From Chryseobacterium defluvii (GTDB lineage: Bacteria > Bacteroidota > Bacteroidia > Flavobacteriales > Weeksellaceae): a DNA stretch of 64,000 nt. Shown here piece after piece: positions 1-9,283 of this stretch. The DNA lies in contig NZ_JACHLE010000001.1 of NCBI RefSeq assembly GCF_014204415.1, positions 1,240,001-1,304,000 on the forward strand, written 5' to 3'. A program made the position numbers and the translations under genes. The notes beneath the pieces were generated by a model. The model saw nothing but the letters and a program-made list of their open reading frames with translations, was not told the origin of the DNA and did not search any database. Positions within the stretch are counted from its first letter, which is position 1, and every line of letters begins with the position of its first letter.

Positions 1-310
1 TTTAGTTTTATTACAATATGGGTTTACTCATTTGAAATGCTTTATGAGCTGCATTTGAAGGTCTTTTGCCTACTGTATCTATCAACCACAAAAGTCACAA
101 AAGTTTTTTCCCGGATTTTATTTAACACTTAAGTATAATAAGTTAAGATAATGTTTGAGGATAAAGTTCACATAAGGGAATACTTTGGCTTGGTTCAATA
201 TTAAATTAAAAAAAACGGATGTATTTTGTCCTCTTTTTTAAGCAGTATCCTAATTATGTTAAGTGTTTTAAATTAATCTTTATGGCTTTTGTGGTGAAGT
301 AAATTCCTAT
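1..310. other. AT-rich edge region without recognisable gene
   Basis: No open frame longer than a few dozen codons, no tRNA-like fold and no clear repeat was seen here. The region lies downstream of the minus-strand peptidase, so it may hold the promoter or end of a neighbour outside the window. Confidence 0.5.
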
Positions 311-337
311 AAAAAACCGCTCATTGCTGAACGGTTT
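311..337 (-). terminator. Intrinsic terminator after the M13 peptidase gene
   Basis: AAACCG (314-319) pairs with CGGTTT (332-337). On the minus strand the hairpin runs into six T. It sits about 10 bases after the stop codon at 347, as expected for a Rho-independent terminator. Confidence 0.7.
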
Positions 338-346
338 AAAATATTT

Positions 347-2404
347 TTACCAGATCTTGATTCTTTCTTCCGGTTTTTTGTATAATTTATCTCCCTGCTT
401 TACATCGAAGGCTTTATAGAATGCCTCAACGTTGATCAGCGGGCCAAAGCTTCTGAAATATCCCGGTGAATGCGGATCTGTTTTCACCTGATTGATCATA
501 TATTTCTCACTGGATAAGGTTCTCCATACGGTTGCCCAGCTCAGAAAGAATCTCTGATCCTGTGTATATCCGCTGATAGGTCCGGGATTTCCTTTGTCTT
601 TCAGATACATTTGTAATGCATCATAGGCAATATTTACTCCTCCAAGATCTGCAATATTTTCCCCGTTGGTAAAAGTTCCGTTTACAAAAGTTCCTTTTAC
701 CGGCTCATACTTGTCATATTGGGCTGCAAGGGCTTTGGTTGCTTTTTCAAAGTTGGCTTTATCTTCGGGTGTCCACCAGTCTACCAGGTTTCCTTCCGCA
801 TCAAACTGAGCACCTGAATCATCAAACCCGTGGCTCATTTCGTGCCCGATCACGGCACCAATTCCACCGAAATTTACGGCAGCATCAGCTTTCGGATTAA
901 AGAACGGGGGCTGAAGGATGGCCGCAGGGAATACGATCTCGTTGTTTACCGGATTGTAATATGCATTCACCGTCTGCGGGGTCATTCCCCATTCTGATTT
1001 GTCAACAGGCTTGCCGATCTTGGCCAGATCTCTACTGTACTCCCATTCTTTGATATTCAGAAGATTGTTGTATAACGTTCCTCCCTTGGATTCGGGAACG
1101 ATCTCTAATTTGGAATAGTCTTTCCATTTATCCGGATAGGCCACTTTCACTGTAAATTTATTCAGCTTAGTCATTGCTTTTTCCTTTGTTGTGGAAGACA
1201 TCCATGCCAGGTTATTGATATGCACCGCAAAGCTTTTCTTTAAATAATCAATCAGCTCCACCATTTGAACTTTGGCTTCAGCCGGGAAGTATTTATCTAC
1301 ATACAATTTCCCAAAAGCCTCTCCCAAAGTACCATCGATCAGCTCAAAACCTCTTTTGTCAAGGGCTCTTTGTTGTTGCTGCCCTTGTAAATATTTGCCA
1401 TAGAAAGCAAATTCCATATCACCAAGCTTCTCACTCAGGTAAGATGAGCTCCCGTTGATCATGTGAAACTTCAGATAATCTTTGATCACCGGAAGGTTTT
1501 CTGCATTCACCAGCTTATCAAAGTTTTTATAATAATTGATCTCTCCTACGATCACTTTATCCGTATTTACGCCTACTTTTTTCAGATAAGCAGGAATGTC
1601 TGCGTCTTTTACCAGGGCTGAAAGCTCCGCCATGGTCTGGGGATTGTACTGAAGCGTTGCATCACGTACCTGCTCATTGGTAAGATAGGTATTGGCAATG
1701 TTCTTCTCATAATTTACAATTCCTTTTGCTGCCTCATCAGCATTTTTATAGCCCAGTTCTTTCAGCATAGAAGCTACATACTTCTGGTACTCAGCAAGAG
1801 TTTCCGTATTTTTTTCGTTCACTTTCTGATAATAATCCCTGCCCAATCCTAAAGTGGCATTCCCCAGGTATACGGCATTCATCTGTGAATCCTTAAGATC
1901 TGCATACACTCCCCATCCGTATAAGGTATTTTCTCCGGCTTTGGTCGCAGAAATCAGATAATTTTGCAGGTCACCAAGACTTTTGATCGCATCGATCTTT
2001 CTGATATTTTCCTGAATAGGTTTGATCCCGTCTGTATTCCTCTTCTGCATATTCATATAGGTTGCATACAGATCCTGTATTTTTCTGCCTTCGCTTCCAT
2101 CCGTAAATTTATCTTTTAAAAGGGAGTTCAGAATCGTCATAGAGTTGTTATCCGTATCTTCAGCCAGCTTGTTGAAACTCCCCCAGCTTGGTTTATCTGC
2201 CGGAATTTTGGATGTTTTCATCCAGGTTCCGTTCACATAGTTATAAAAGTCATCCTGTGGGCGAACAGATTTATCCATAAGGTTAAGGTCTAATCCTTTA
2301 TCTATAGAATTGACTACTGTTTTAGTTGCTTTAGTCTGAGCAACGACCATATTCTGTGAACAAATCCCTGATAATAAAAACAAAGAAAGCGTAAGTTTTT
2401 TCAT
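347..2404 (-). CDS. pepO: M13 family zinc metallopeptidase (PepO/neprilysin type)
   Basis: Exported zinc endopeptidase that cleaves peptides outside the cytoplasm. The N-terminus is a signal peptide (MKKLTLSLFLLSGIC...) ending near AQT. The large peptidase M13 N-terminal domain covers about residues 50-430. The zinc site HEMSH is at residues 521-525, and the third ligand lies in ENIADLGG near residue 582. The closing motif with KPEERIKIW matches the family C-terminus. Its 685 residues are the normal length and both catalytic motifs are intact. It is a single-gene unit with its own terminator, upstream of nothing on the same strand. Cysteine and lipobox are ambiguous: ICSQN could make it a lipoprotein, but the AQT site is more likely. 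Confidence 0.95.
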   Translation of the reverse strand: MKKLTLSLFLLSGICSQNMVVAQTKATKTVVNSIDKGLDLNLMDKSVRPQDDFYNYVNGTWMKTSKIPADKPSWGSFNKLAEDTDNNSMTILNSLLKDKFTDGSEGRKIQDLYATYMNMQKRNTDGIKPIQENIRKIDAIKSLGDLQNYLISATKAGENTLYGWGVYADLKDSQMNAVYLGNATLGLGRDYYQKVNEKNTETLAEYQKYVASMLKELGYKNADEAAKGIVNYEKNIANTYLTNEQVRDATLQYNPQTMAELSALVKDADIPAYLKKVGVNTDKVIVGEINYYKNFDKLVNAENLPVIKDYLKFHMINGSSSYLSEKLGDMEFAFYGKYLQGQQQQRALDKRGFELIDGTLGEAFGKLYVDKYFPAEAKVQMVELIDYLKKSFAVHINNLAWMSSTTKEKAMTKLNKFTVKVAYPDKWKDYSKLEIVPESKGGTLYNNLLNIKEWEYSRDLAKIGKPVDKSEWGMTPQTVNAYYNPVNNEIVFPAAILQPPFFNPKADAAVNFGGIGAVIGHEMSHGFDDSGAQFDAEGNLVDWWTPEDKANFEKATKALAAQYDKYEPVKGTFVNGTFTNGENIADLGGVNIAYDALQMYLKDKGNPGPISGYTQDQRFFLSWATVWRTLSSEKYMINQVKTDPHSPGYFRSFGPLINVEAFYKAFDVKQGDKLYKKPEERIKIW

Positions 2405-2510
2405 TATAATTACAATTTATACAATATGTATAAATTTTCTCTAATTTGTTACCGGAAATTTTCATTTTGAAGTAACCTCATTTTGAAGTCAGATGATCTT
2501 AAATCGGATG

Positions 2511-3770
2511 CTATTTCAGCGGATCTGATATCAGCATTCCGATCAGATCCTGAATGACCTTCTGGGAAACAAAATTCATGAAATCCAGCCTTTCGAGATG
2601 CGGCATATAAAGTTTTGAAGTCTGTTCTTTATCTTTAATTCTGATGGTATAAAAAACAGTTCCCACCTCTTTTCCGTCTTCTCCTTTTCCCGGACCGGCT
2701 ACTCCCGTGGTGGAAAGTGAAATATGGGTATCAAATAATTTCTGGCAGCCTTCTGCCATTTCCTGAGCCACCTGCTCACTTACAACGGTATATTGATTTA
2801 CAGTCTCCTGTGAAACTTTTAATATTTCGATTTTTTTCTCTGTGGCATAGGCTACCATTCCTCCTAAAAAATATTTTGAGCTTCCTGAATTCGAGGTGAT
2901 CATTTTGGCCAGTTCTCCTCCGGTACAGCTTTCAGCGGTAGAGATTGTGAGCTTTCTTTCGCTTAAAATCTCTCCAAGAATTGTTTCGATCTTATCCTGC
3001 GAAGTGGCAATAACATGGTCTTCAAGCAAGGGAAGCAGTTTTTGAATTTCATCTTCCAACTGATTCTGCAAAGCAAATTCTTCATCGCCAGTAGCGGTTA
3101 TCCTCAATTTTACCCTGGTTCCAACGGGAAGATAAGACAGGGCTAAATTTTCAGGCAGGGAAAGTTCCCAGTCTTCAATGGTATCTGCCAGAACACTTTC
3201 CGGAACCTCCACTACGGACACTACTCTTGTACTGATATATTTCAGATTGAATTTATCTTTCAGGTATGGGACGATCTGATCTTTGATCAAAGGTTTTACT
3301 TCATAAGGAACTCCCGGTAAACTGAAACACAGTTTGCCATTCTGCTCCATCATCATGCACGGAGCCGTCCCGTAATAATTCTGGAAAACCAGAGATTTTG
3401 TTGGGACGAAAGCCTGTTCCCTGTTTCTTTCGAGGATATCAAGGCGCCCGCGTTTTTCCATATACTTTTTCAGATGTTCAAAGGTTGCTTCATTAAGGGC
3501 AATTTCGTCATTGAAAAATTCGGCAAGTGCTTTTTTGGTCTTATCGTCCCTGGTAGGGCCTAATCCACCTGTCGTAATGATCAAGTCTCCAACCTCAAAT
3601 GCAGATTGTAATGTATTTTTAATGGTTTCGATCTCGTCCGAAATAGTGAAGATCTGTATCACTTTTATTCCTATATTTTTAAGTTCGGCAGCAATAAAAT
3701 TAGAATTGGTGTCTATTGTATTTCCGGAAAGGATTTCATCGCCGATGGTAATCAGAACAGCTTTTTCCAT
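2511..3770 (-). CDS. cinA: CinA-family protein (MoCF-like plus PncC amidohydrolase domain)
   Basis: CinA proteins pair an N-terminal molybdopterin-binding-like (COG1058, ADP-ribose pyrophosphatase in characterised members) domain with a C-terminal nicotinamide-nucleotide amidase (PncC) domain, used in pyridine nucleotide salvage. Visible here are GDEILSGNTIDTNS near residues 10-23, TTGGLGPTRDD near residue 66, and the PncC signature STAESCTGG from residue 277. The 419 residues are standard for the full two-domain form. The ATG at 3770 follows the frame start exactly. It is cytoplasmic and monocistronic in appearance, with about 100 bp to the peptidase gene downstream. Function is by family; nothing unusual is visible. 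Confidence 0.93.
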   Translation of the reverse strand: MEKAVLITIGDEILSGNTIDTNSNFIAAELKNIGIKVIQIFTISDEIETIKNTLQSAFEVGDLIITTGGLGPTRDDKTKKALAEFFNDEIALNEATFEHLKKYMEKRGRLDILERNREQAFVPTKSLVFQNYYGTAPCMMMEQNGKLCFSLPGVPYEVKPLIKDQIVPYLKDKFNLKYISTRVVSVVEVPESVLADTIEDWELSLPENLALSYLPVGTRVKLRITATGDEEFALQNQLEDEIQKLLPLLEDHVIATSQDKIETILGEILSERKLTISTAESCTGGELAKMITSNSGSSKYFLGGMVAYATEKKIEILKVSQETVNQYTVVSEQVAQEMAEGCQKLFDTHISLSTTGVAGPGKGEDGKEVGTVFYTIRIKDKEQTSKLYMPHLERLDFMNFVSQKVIQDLIGMLISDPLK

Positions 3771-3837
3771 ATATTAATTTTCGAAAAAAATTCTTATACA
3801 AATGACGGGAAAAAGTTGTGAGCGGGCAATAGATTTA

Positions 3838-3985
3838 AGATGAAATTGTAAAAAGGTAAAACTGCAAATTCGTAAAACCGCTAAAAAGCGAAGTGGTATT
3901 AAGTGAATTCATATATATGGTAAAATCGCGAAACCGCAAAATCGTTAAAAAGTGAAATGGTATTAGGCAATTTTACGGTTTTACC
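3838..3985. repeat. Low-complexity intergenic repeat (AAAATCG/AAACCGC type)
   Basis: Two degenerate direct copies of a phrase like GTAAAACCGCTAAAAAGCGA followed by GTGGTATTA occur between cinA and the lipocalin gene (about 3873-3902 and 3935-3965). The same vocabulary (GGTAAAATCG, GCAAAATCG, CTAAAAAGC) recurs at 18.03, 20.0 and 20.65-20.92 kb, so it is a dispersed family in this genome. Confidence 0.6.
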
Positions 3986-3988
3986 TTT

Positions 3989-4537
3989 TTATTGATTATG
4001 CTTCACCCAGATCAGGTTATCGGTATTATAGCCTATCTTTTTCGCTTTTTCAAGAAACCTCTGTCTTATGCTTTCGGGAATTTCTGTGGTGCGGGACAGT
4101 ATCCAAAGGTATTTTAAACTGCTTCCGGCCACCAGTGCATATTGGTAGTTATCATCAATATCGATCACATTATAGCCTGACCACAGGGGTTTAAAGAAAG
4201 ATACTTTCAAGCGGGCTTCATTTTGGTTTTTTACAAACCTCGCCTCACCTGTAGCTTCTTTCCATTCTTTTTTAACGTAATTGTAACCTCTGTTATTCAC
4301 GCGAATGCTTCCGTCCGGGTTTGGTGAGTAATCAGCGGTTACATTATCCATATTTTTTTCGAATTTATAATCGAAACGGGCAATTTCGTACCATTTACCC
4401 AGGTATCTCCGCGCATCAAAGTTTTTCACGGCAACCGCTCTTTTCGGAATTCCTACTGAGCATGAATGAAAAAGAGCCAATCCTAAAATTCCCAGGGAGA
4501 CGGGAATTATTATTTTCTGAATATTTTTCATAATCAT
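3989..4537 (-). CDS. blc: Lipocalin family outer-membrane lipoprotein (Blc-like)
   Basis: Bacterial lipocalins bind lipids or lysophospholipids in the envelope. The signal peptide ends in a lipobox (ALFHSC), predicting a lipoprotein. The lipocalin first motif GKWYEIARFDYKFEKNM follows near residue 46, then the Blc-type stretch VTADYSPNPDGSIRVNNRGYN, a KVSFF...GYNVIDID segment and the YLWILSRT strand. At 182 residues it fits the Blc family. Two ATG codons lie two codons apart (4537 and 4531), and either could be used. The downstream end abuts the low-complexity repeat. It is not obviously in an operon with the LytTR gene, which ends 67 bp upstream. Confidence 0.9.
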   Translation of the reverse strand: MIMKNIQKIIIPVSLGILGLALFHSCSVGIPKRAVAVKNFDARRYLGKWYEIARFDYKFEKNMDNVTADYSPNPDGSIRVNNRGYNYVKKEWKEATGEARFVKNQNEARLKVSFFKPLWSGYNVIDIDDNYQYALVAGSSLKYLWILSRTTEIPESIRQRFLEKAKKIGYNTDNLIWVKHNQ

Positions 4538-4604
4538 ATAAGATTGTGGTTATGATGAAAAACGTCAAAAATGATGCCTTTGGGCTCTGAAACTAATAAA
4601 AATC

Positions 4605-5339
4605 CTAAGAAAAAACTTTCAGGAAATTGTCTTTAAAACTGCCCGAAACTTCAATTTCGGTATTATCTGATAAGGTTACTGTTCCACTTTTATGGTAAGA
4701 TTTTACAAAACCGGTATTGATAATATGGGAGCGATGCACTCTTACGAAAGGGTTTTCCAACAGGTCATCAAAATGTTTTAGAAATCTGCAGACCATTTTT
4801 TTTGAATTATCCGTAAGGTAGACCTGGGTGAAGTTCCCATCTGCCTGCAGCCTTACAATATCTTCTGTTCTTACCACGTCGAAACCTTGCAATGTGGGAA
4901 GGATAAGCTGCTGCTTTTCCGGTTTCAGTTTTAAATTCTCGAGTAAAATTTTGTTCCTGTTAAGCTCTTCTTTTTTTTCAAGGCTTTCCACTACCTTGTT
5001 TACGGCAACAATAAGTTCCTGTATGTCTATAGGTTTTAAAATATAATAGCTCGCAGATTTATTGAGCGCCTGTAGGGAATATTGTGAGAATGCCGTGATG
5101 AAAATGGTTTCGTAAGAAAAATCTTTGGTGGCTTCGAGAACATCAAAAGCATTCCCGAAAGGCATTTCCACATCCAGAAAAACCAATTGAGGCTGTTTTT
5201 CAGCAATCAAAGGAACGGCTTCTTTTATATTTTCCGCCTCGCCCAGAATTTCGACCTGCGGGCAGTATTTTGTGAGGTAATTTTTCAAAACATCTCTTGC
5301 AATTACTTCATCGTCTACGATTACGGCTTTTATTTTCAT
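4605..5339 (-). CDS. LytTR-family response regulator
   Basis: Two-component transcription regulator. The receiver domain (residues 1-120) has the acidic pair D9-D10, phospho-acceptor D56 in FLDVEMP and the conserved KPID lysine near residue 103. The LytTR DNA-binding domain (about 138-244) shows VRLQADGNFTQVYLTD and FVRVHRSHIINTGFV, typical of Bacteroidota. It lies 60 bp downstream of the sensor kinase gene on the same strand, so the two form an operon. LytTR proteins usually bind paired direct repeats about 21 bp apart. Such pairs occur at 7236, 9196 and 11575 in front of the neighbouring plus-strand genes, which are the likely targets (inference). Confidence 0.95.
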   Translation of the reverse strand: MKIKAVIVDDEVIARDVLKNYLTKYCPQVEILGEAENIKEAVPLIAEKQPQLVFLDVEMPFGNAFDVLEATKDFSYETIFITAFSQYSLQALNKSASYYILKPIDIQELIVAVNKVVESLEKKEELNRNKILLENLKLKPEKQQLILPTLQGFDVVRTEDIVRLQADGNFTQVYLTDNSKKMVCRFLKHFDDLLENPFVRVHRSHIINTGFVKSYHKSGTVTLSDNTEIEVSGSFKDNFLKVFS

Positions 5340-5399
5340 GGATTTAGGGTTTAGGCTTTACACAGTTTAAATGATAAATGATAAATGATAATTCATAAC

Positions 5400-7178
5400 T
5401 CATAATTTATAACTTATCTCCACCAAAACTCCCTGCTGATCTTTTTTGTCTGTGATCTCACATTGTATTTCCTGACGGTATAAATCATTTAATAAGGCTA
5501 TTCTTTCGAGTGTATTTTTCATTCCCCTGCCTTTCCTGGTTTTCTGATGCTGGGTTTTCTGTTTTTTGCTTTCCTCAATCCCTATTCCGTTGTCTTCTAT
5601 AGTGATCTTTAAATGCTGGTTAAGTTTTTCAAAATTCAGTTTCAAAAAACCTTTTTCCGTTCTGTACCGTAATCCATGCCAGATCGCGTTTTCCAAAAAC
5701 GGCTGAACAAGCATTCCCGGAACCTGAAGGCTTTGCATACTTAGATTTTCGTCTACACTGATCTCATAATCGAATTTATCTGTAAAACGTGTTTTCTCCA
5801 GGGCAAGATAGTTCTGCAGCAGGTCTAATTCCTGCTGAAAAGGGATAAAGTCTTCGGTAGAGTTTTCCATTACCCCACGCATGAGTTTTGAGAATTTGGT
5901 TAAATACTGGTTGGCTTCCAGCTCGTTATTTGTGGCTATGAAATGATTGACACTGTTCAGGCTGTTAAAAATAAAATGCGGGTTCATCTCACGACGGAGC
6001 GACTGCAGGGCAATTTTCTTGTTTTTCACCTGCACTTTTTTCAGGGTCCAGAAAATGAAGCCAATAAGTGCAAGAAGCAAAACCAAAGCCCCTATGAGGC
6101 TGTAGTTGAAGATATTCTTCTTACGGATCAATTCATCTTTTAATTGCTTTTCCTTTTCAAGCTGTGAAATTCTCTGTTCGGTATCTTCTAAAATCTTATC
6201 ATCCACAAGGCTTTTATCTTTGGAGACCAGATCAGGAAGTCTTCCCAGAAAATCCCGGTATAGCTCTACTGAGGCGGATGTATTCTCTGAAACAGCATAC
6301 AGGCTGTCCAGTTTTTTAACACTTTTCTGAGCCTCCAAGGTATGGCCTTTTTCAATGGCAATTCCGTAAGCATTCTTCAACAGGCCAACGGCTTCTTCAG
6401 CATCGTTCTTCTTAATGTAAATATCTGCCAGTTCCTGTATCTGATTGACTTTTTCCTGAGAATTTTCTTTCACGAAATCTTCTTTCAGCACTTTCTTTTT
6501 GGCTTCAATGGCTTTGTCAAAATTTTTATTTTCAACATAGAAATTGGTGAGTTTCTGATTGATTTCCAAAGCTTGCTGTGGAGCCTGCTCTTTGGAGAGC
6601 TGGTAAGCATTGTTGAGGTTTTCTTCAGCTTTCGGAATGTCTTTCTGCTGGATATTAACATCTGCCATCTGGCTGTAACTTTCTGCCAGATCCCCTTTTT
6701 CATTTTCTTTTCTGCTGATATCTATATTGCTCCGGATGGCTTCGGCTTTCAATTCTGCTGACGGAGAAGCCAGCCTTGCTGCATCATTCTGATTGACGGC
6801 CCTGTTCTCTTTGGAATAGCCTATTTCCGCCGCCTTACTGTAATTGCTGATGGCGGGGTTGATTTTATTTTGCTTTTCCTGCGACTGTGCCAGTTTCCTG
6901 GTTACTGCTTCCAGATTTTTTTTATCTTTTAAATTCTGATAGGTATTTCTGGCTTTGATCAGGTATTCCTCACTTTTGGCATAGTTTCCCTGATTATAAT
7001 AGTCATTGGCTATTCCTACATAAGTATCCGCAACGCCTTTTTCATCATTATTATCAACTGCCATTTTCAGTTTCGAGGCAGATTTAAGGGCTTTTGAAAC
7101 CCGCGCAGAGTCTTGGGCAAAGGAAAGATTTCCAACTGCCAGTATGACGATTAATATGATCCTGAAAAGTAATTTCAC
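5400..7178 (-). CDS. Sensor histidine kinase, PF06580 type, with TPR sensor region
   Basis: Membrane sensor kinase partner of the LytTR regulator. The order is signal peptide (about 1-21, ending SFAQD), TPR-like helical repeats of NxGN/AxxxY type (about 30-310), a coiled coil (KQLKDELIRKK), one transmembrane helix (FNYSLIGALVLLLALIGFIF, near residue 360), the His-kinase motif MNPHFIFNSLNSVNHFI (phosphorylated His near residue 400) and an HATPase_c domain with N-box ENAIWHGL and G-box DNGIGIEE...GRGMKN. At 592 residues it is typical for YehU/LytS-like kinases of Bacteroidota with extracytoplasmic TPRs. It is divergent from the amidohydrolase gene; the shared intergenic region carries a paired-repeat site. 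Confidence 0.94.
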   Translation of the reverse strand: MKLLFRIILIVILAVGNLSFAQDSARVSKALKSASKLKMAVDNNDEKGVADTYVGIANDYYNQGNYAKSEEYLIKARNTYQNLKDKKNLEAVTRKLAQSQEKQNKINPAISNYSKAAEIGYSKENRAVNQNDAARLASPSAELKAEAIRSNIDISRKENEKGDLAESYSQMADVNIQQKDIPKAEENLNNAYQLSKEQAPQQALEINQKLTNFYVENKNFDKAIEAKKKVLKEDFVKENSQEKVNQIQELADIYIKKNDAEEAVGLLKNAYGIAIEKGHTLEAQKSVKKLDSLYAVSENTSASVELYRDFLGRLPDLVSKDKSLVDDKILEDTEQRISQLEKEKQLKDELIRKKNIFNYSLIGALVLLLALIGFIFWTLKKVQVKNKKIALQSLRREMNPHFIFNSLNSVNHFIATNNELEANQYLTKFSKLMRGVMENSTEDFIPFQQELDLLQNYLALEKTRFTDKFDYEISVDENLSMQSLQVPGMLVQPFLENAIWHGLRYRTEKGFLKLNFEKLNQHLKITIEDNGIGIEESKKQKTQHQKTRKGRGMKNTLERIALLNDLYRQEIQCEITDKKDQQGVLVEISYKL

Positions 7179-7235
7179 TATTTCCCAATCTATAATGCAA
7201 AGTAACTAAATCTTTATCTATAGTTTCTCATTTTC

Positions 7236-7264
7236 CACCAAGTCAAAGCCCCTTTTCACCAAGT
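7236..7264 (+). promoter_or_regulatory. Predicted LytTR regulator site, copy 1
   Basis: CACCAAGT at 7236-7243 and again at 7257-7264, start-to-start distance 21 bp (two helical turns). It lies in the divergent region between the kinase and amidohydrolase genes, so it could serve both. Copies 2 and 3 have the same spacing. Confidence 0.6.
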
Positions 7265-7377
7265 TTCCCTATTCAAGGCTTTCTAAATAACAAAAAAACA
7301 CATCCTTGAAATTTTATAATATCTTATCCGGCTTGTTTCGTTATTTTTGTTCAAATAAAAAGAAACTTAATTAAACC

Positions 7378-9135
7378 ATGAAAAAAAATTGTTATTTATT
7401 CCTTATTACATGCCTTCTAAGTTGCTTCATCCATACACTGCATGCACAGACTTATATTGAGAATGTCACCATTGTAGATGTTATCAATAAAAAGCTGATC
7501 CCTAACCAGACCGTTATCATTAATAAAGATATCATCTCTGTGATTAGACCCTCCGGAAAAATAAAGCCACCCCAAAATGCCAATATCGTTAACGGCAAAG
7601 GAAAATTCTTAATCCCCGGAATGACTGATGCCCACGTTCATTTCTTCCAAAGCGGAGGTTTGTATGCCAGACCTGATGCTCTGGATTTTAGGAAACATAC
7701 TCCCTATGAAAAAGAAATTGACTGGGTTCACGATAATATGGAAGATTTTATGCAGCGCTACCTTAAATCCGGGATCACCTCCGTAATTGATGTAGGAGCT
7801 ACCTATAATTTCCTTACTCTCAGAAATTCATTTTCGCAGAAAACTACTCTGCCTACTGTATATATGACAGGGCCTCTTTTGACGACCTATGAACCTGAGG
7901 TATATAAAAAACTGGATAAAAATGAGCCTTTCAGCCTGGTGACATCCATAGAGGATGCGAAGAAACTGGTACAGGATCAGCTTCCTTACAAGCCCGATTT
8001 TATCAAAATATGGTATATCATTGAAGGAAAAGAAGTGGAATCTATTGCAAGAAAGCACGAGCCTATTATAAAGGCAATTATTGATGAAGCCCATAAAAAT
8101 AATTTAAAGGTAGCTGTACATGCTACAGAAAGGATCACGGCACAGATCGCGGTTCAAAACGGGGCAGATTTTTTGGTACACAATATTGAAGATGAGGTAG
8201 TTTCTGATGATTTTGTAAAATTGTTGAAATCAAAAAAGGTGGTTTTAAGCCCTACACTCATTGTAGCGGATAATTACTACAAAACCTATGCTCAGAAAAA
8301 CGCCTACAATACCTATGAACTGGAAAATTCCAACCCCAGAGCAATCGGGTCTATAGAAGATCTGAAGCACCTGTCTGATACGGCAGATTCATTAATGATC
8401 AAAAAATTGAAGACAAGATTTAATCTGCCCCAGATCAATGCCTATGTAGCCAAAATAGATTCCATCAGGATGGCTAATTTAAAAAAACTGGCTGATGGCG
8501 GTGTGACGATAGCTGCAGGTACTGATGCGGGAAACATCGGTACCCAGCATGCTACATCATTCATTGCAGAGCTTAAAGCCATGAAAGCGGCCGGAATGAG
8601 CAATTGGCAGATTTTAGAGTCCGCCACGATTAATCCTGCCAAAATATTTAACAAGGAAAACAGCTCCGGAAGTATTTCTTTGGGTAAAACTGCTGATCTG
8701 GTCCTACTGGATTCAGATCCTGTTGAAAATTTGGACAATCTTACTAAAATAAATCTGGTATTTAAAAACGGACAGGCTTTAGAACCGGACAAAATAGTAA
8801 AAGTAACTCCTGAAATTCTGGTTCAGAAGCAGCTGAACGCCTACAATGCAAGGGATATTGATGCTTTCCTGGAGCCTTATGCGGAGGATGTGGAGCTTTA
8901 CTCCTTCCCGAATAAGTTATTAAGCAAAGGAAAGGAAAGTATGAGAAAAGATTACAGTAGTATGTTCCACAGGCTTCCTAACCTTCATTGTGAATTGAAG
9001 GGAAGAATAATCAATGGTAATTTCGTCATTGATAAAGAAAGTGTTTCCGGCATGAATCCGACCAAAAAGGTGGAAGCAACTGCTATCTATGAAATTAAAA
9101 ACAATAAGATCTCCAAGGTTTATTTTATACAGTAA
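7378..9135 (+). CDS. Exported amidohydrolase with C-terminal NTF2/SnoaL-like domain
   Basis: Metal-dependent hydrolase of the imidazolonepropionase/prolidase-like amidohydrolase group. A signal peptide ends at HAQT (about residue 25). The metal-binding HVHF is near residue 86, the candidate bridging lysine is in FIKIW near 210, histidines are in VHATE (near 247) and FLVHNIED (near 267), and the late aspartate is in AAGTDAG (near 381). The tail from about residue 477 (KQLNAYNARDIDAFLEPYAEDVELY) is a SnoaL/NTF2-like domain, an uncommon fusion. The substrate cannot be read from sequence. A -7 box TATTTTTG (7342-7349) and the first paired-repeat site precede it; it heads the presumed LytTR regulon. 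Confidence 0.88.
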   Translation: MKKNCYLFLITCLLSCFIHTLHAQTYIENVTIVDVINKKLIPNQTVIINKDIISVIRPSGKIKPPQNANIVNGKGKFLIPGMTDAHVHFFQSGGLYARPDALDFRKHTPYEKEIDWVHDNMEDFMQRYLKSGITSVIDVGATYNFLTLRNSFSQKTTLPTVYMTGPLLTTYEPEVYKKLDKNEPFSLVTSIEDAKKLVQDQLPYKPDFIKIWYIIEGKEVESIARKHEPIIKAIIDEAHKNNLKVAVHATERITAQIAVQNGADFLVHNIEDEVVSDDFVKLLKSKKVVLSPTLIVADNYYKTYAQKNAYNTYELENSNPRAIGSIEDLKHLSDTADSLMIKKLKTRFNLPQINAYVAKIDSIRMANLKKLADGGVTIAAGTDAGNIGTQHATSFIAELKAMKAAGMSNWQILESATINPAKIFNKENSSGSISLGKTADLVLLDSDPVENLDNLTKINLVFKNGQALEPDKIVKVTPEILVQKQLNAYNARDIDAFLEPYAEDVELYSFPNKLLSKGKESMRKDYSSMFHRLPNLHCELKGRIINGNFVIDKESVSGMNPTKKVEATAIYEIKNNKISKVYFIQ

Positions 9136-9161
9136 CCCGTTTTTTCAGTACCATCATATAA

Positions 9162-9191
9162 AGACAACTCTTATCAGGGTTGTCTTTTTTT
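9162..9191 (+). terminator. Intrinsic terminator after the amidohydrolase gene
   Basis: AGACAAC (9162-9168) pairs with GTTGTCT (9179-9185) and is followed directly by seven T. A sister terminator of similar sequence stands at 11535 in the same position relative to the next regulatory site. Confidence 0.85.
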
Positions 9192-9195
9192 GTTT

Positions 9196-9224
9196 CACCA
9201 AGTCAAAAAGAGGTTTCATCAAGT
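9196..9224 (+). promoter_or_regulatory. Predicted LytTR regulator site, copy 2, with adjoining promoter
   Basis: CACCAAGT (9196-9203) and CATCAAGT (9217-9224) are 21 bp apart. A -7-like TAATTTTA begins 28 bp after the site (9252), and the ATG of the rhodanese-like gene starts 60 bp after the site. The third copy reproduces both distances exactly. Confidence 0.65.
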
Positions 9225-9283
9225 CTTCTGTTTTCAGGTTCCTGATCCGGGTAATTTTACTTCAGAAATTAAAAAAATAAATC

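Noticed and set aside
6342..6761. Long plus-strand frame opposite the histidine kinase
   Set aside because: Antisense shadow; no signal or family, and the minus-strand frame has clear TPR, kinase and coiled-coil features.
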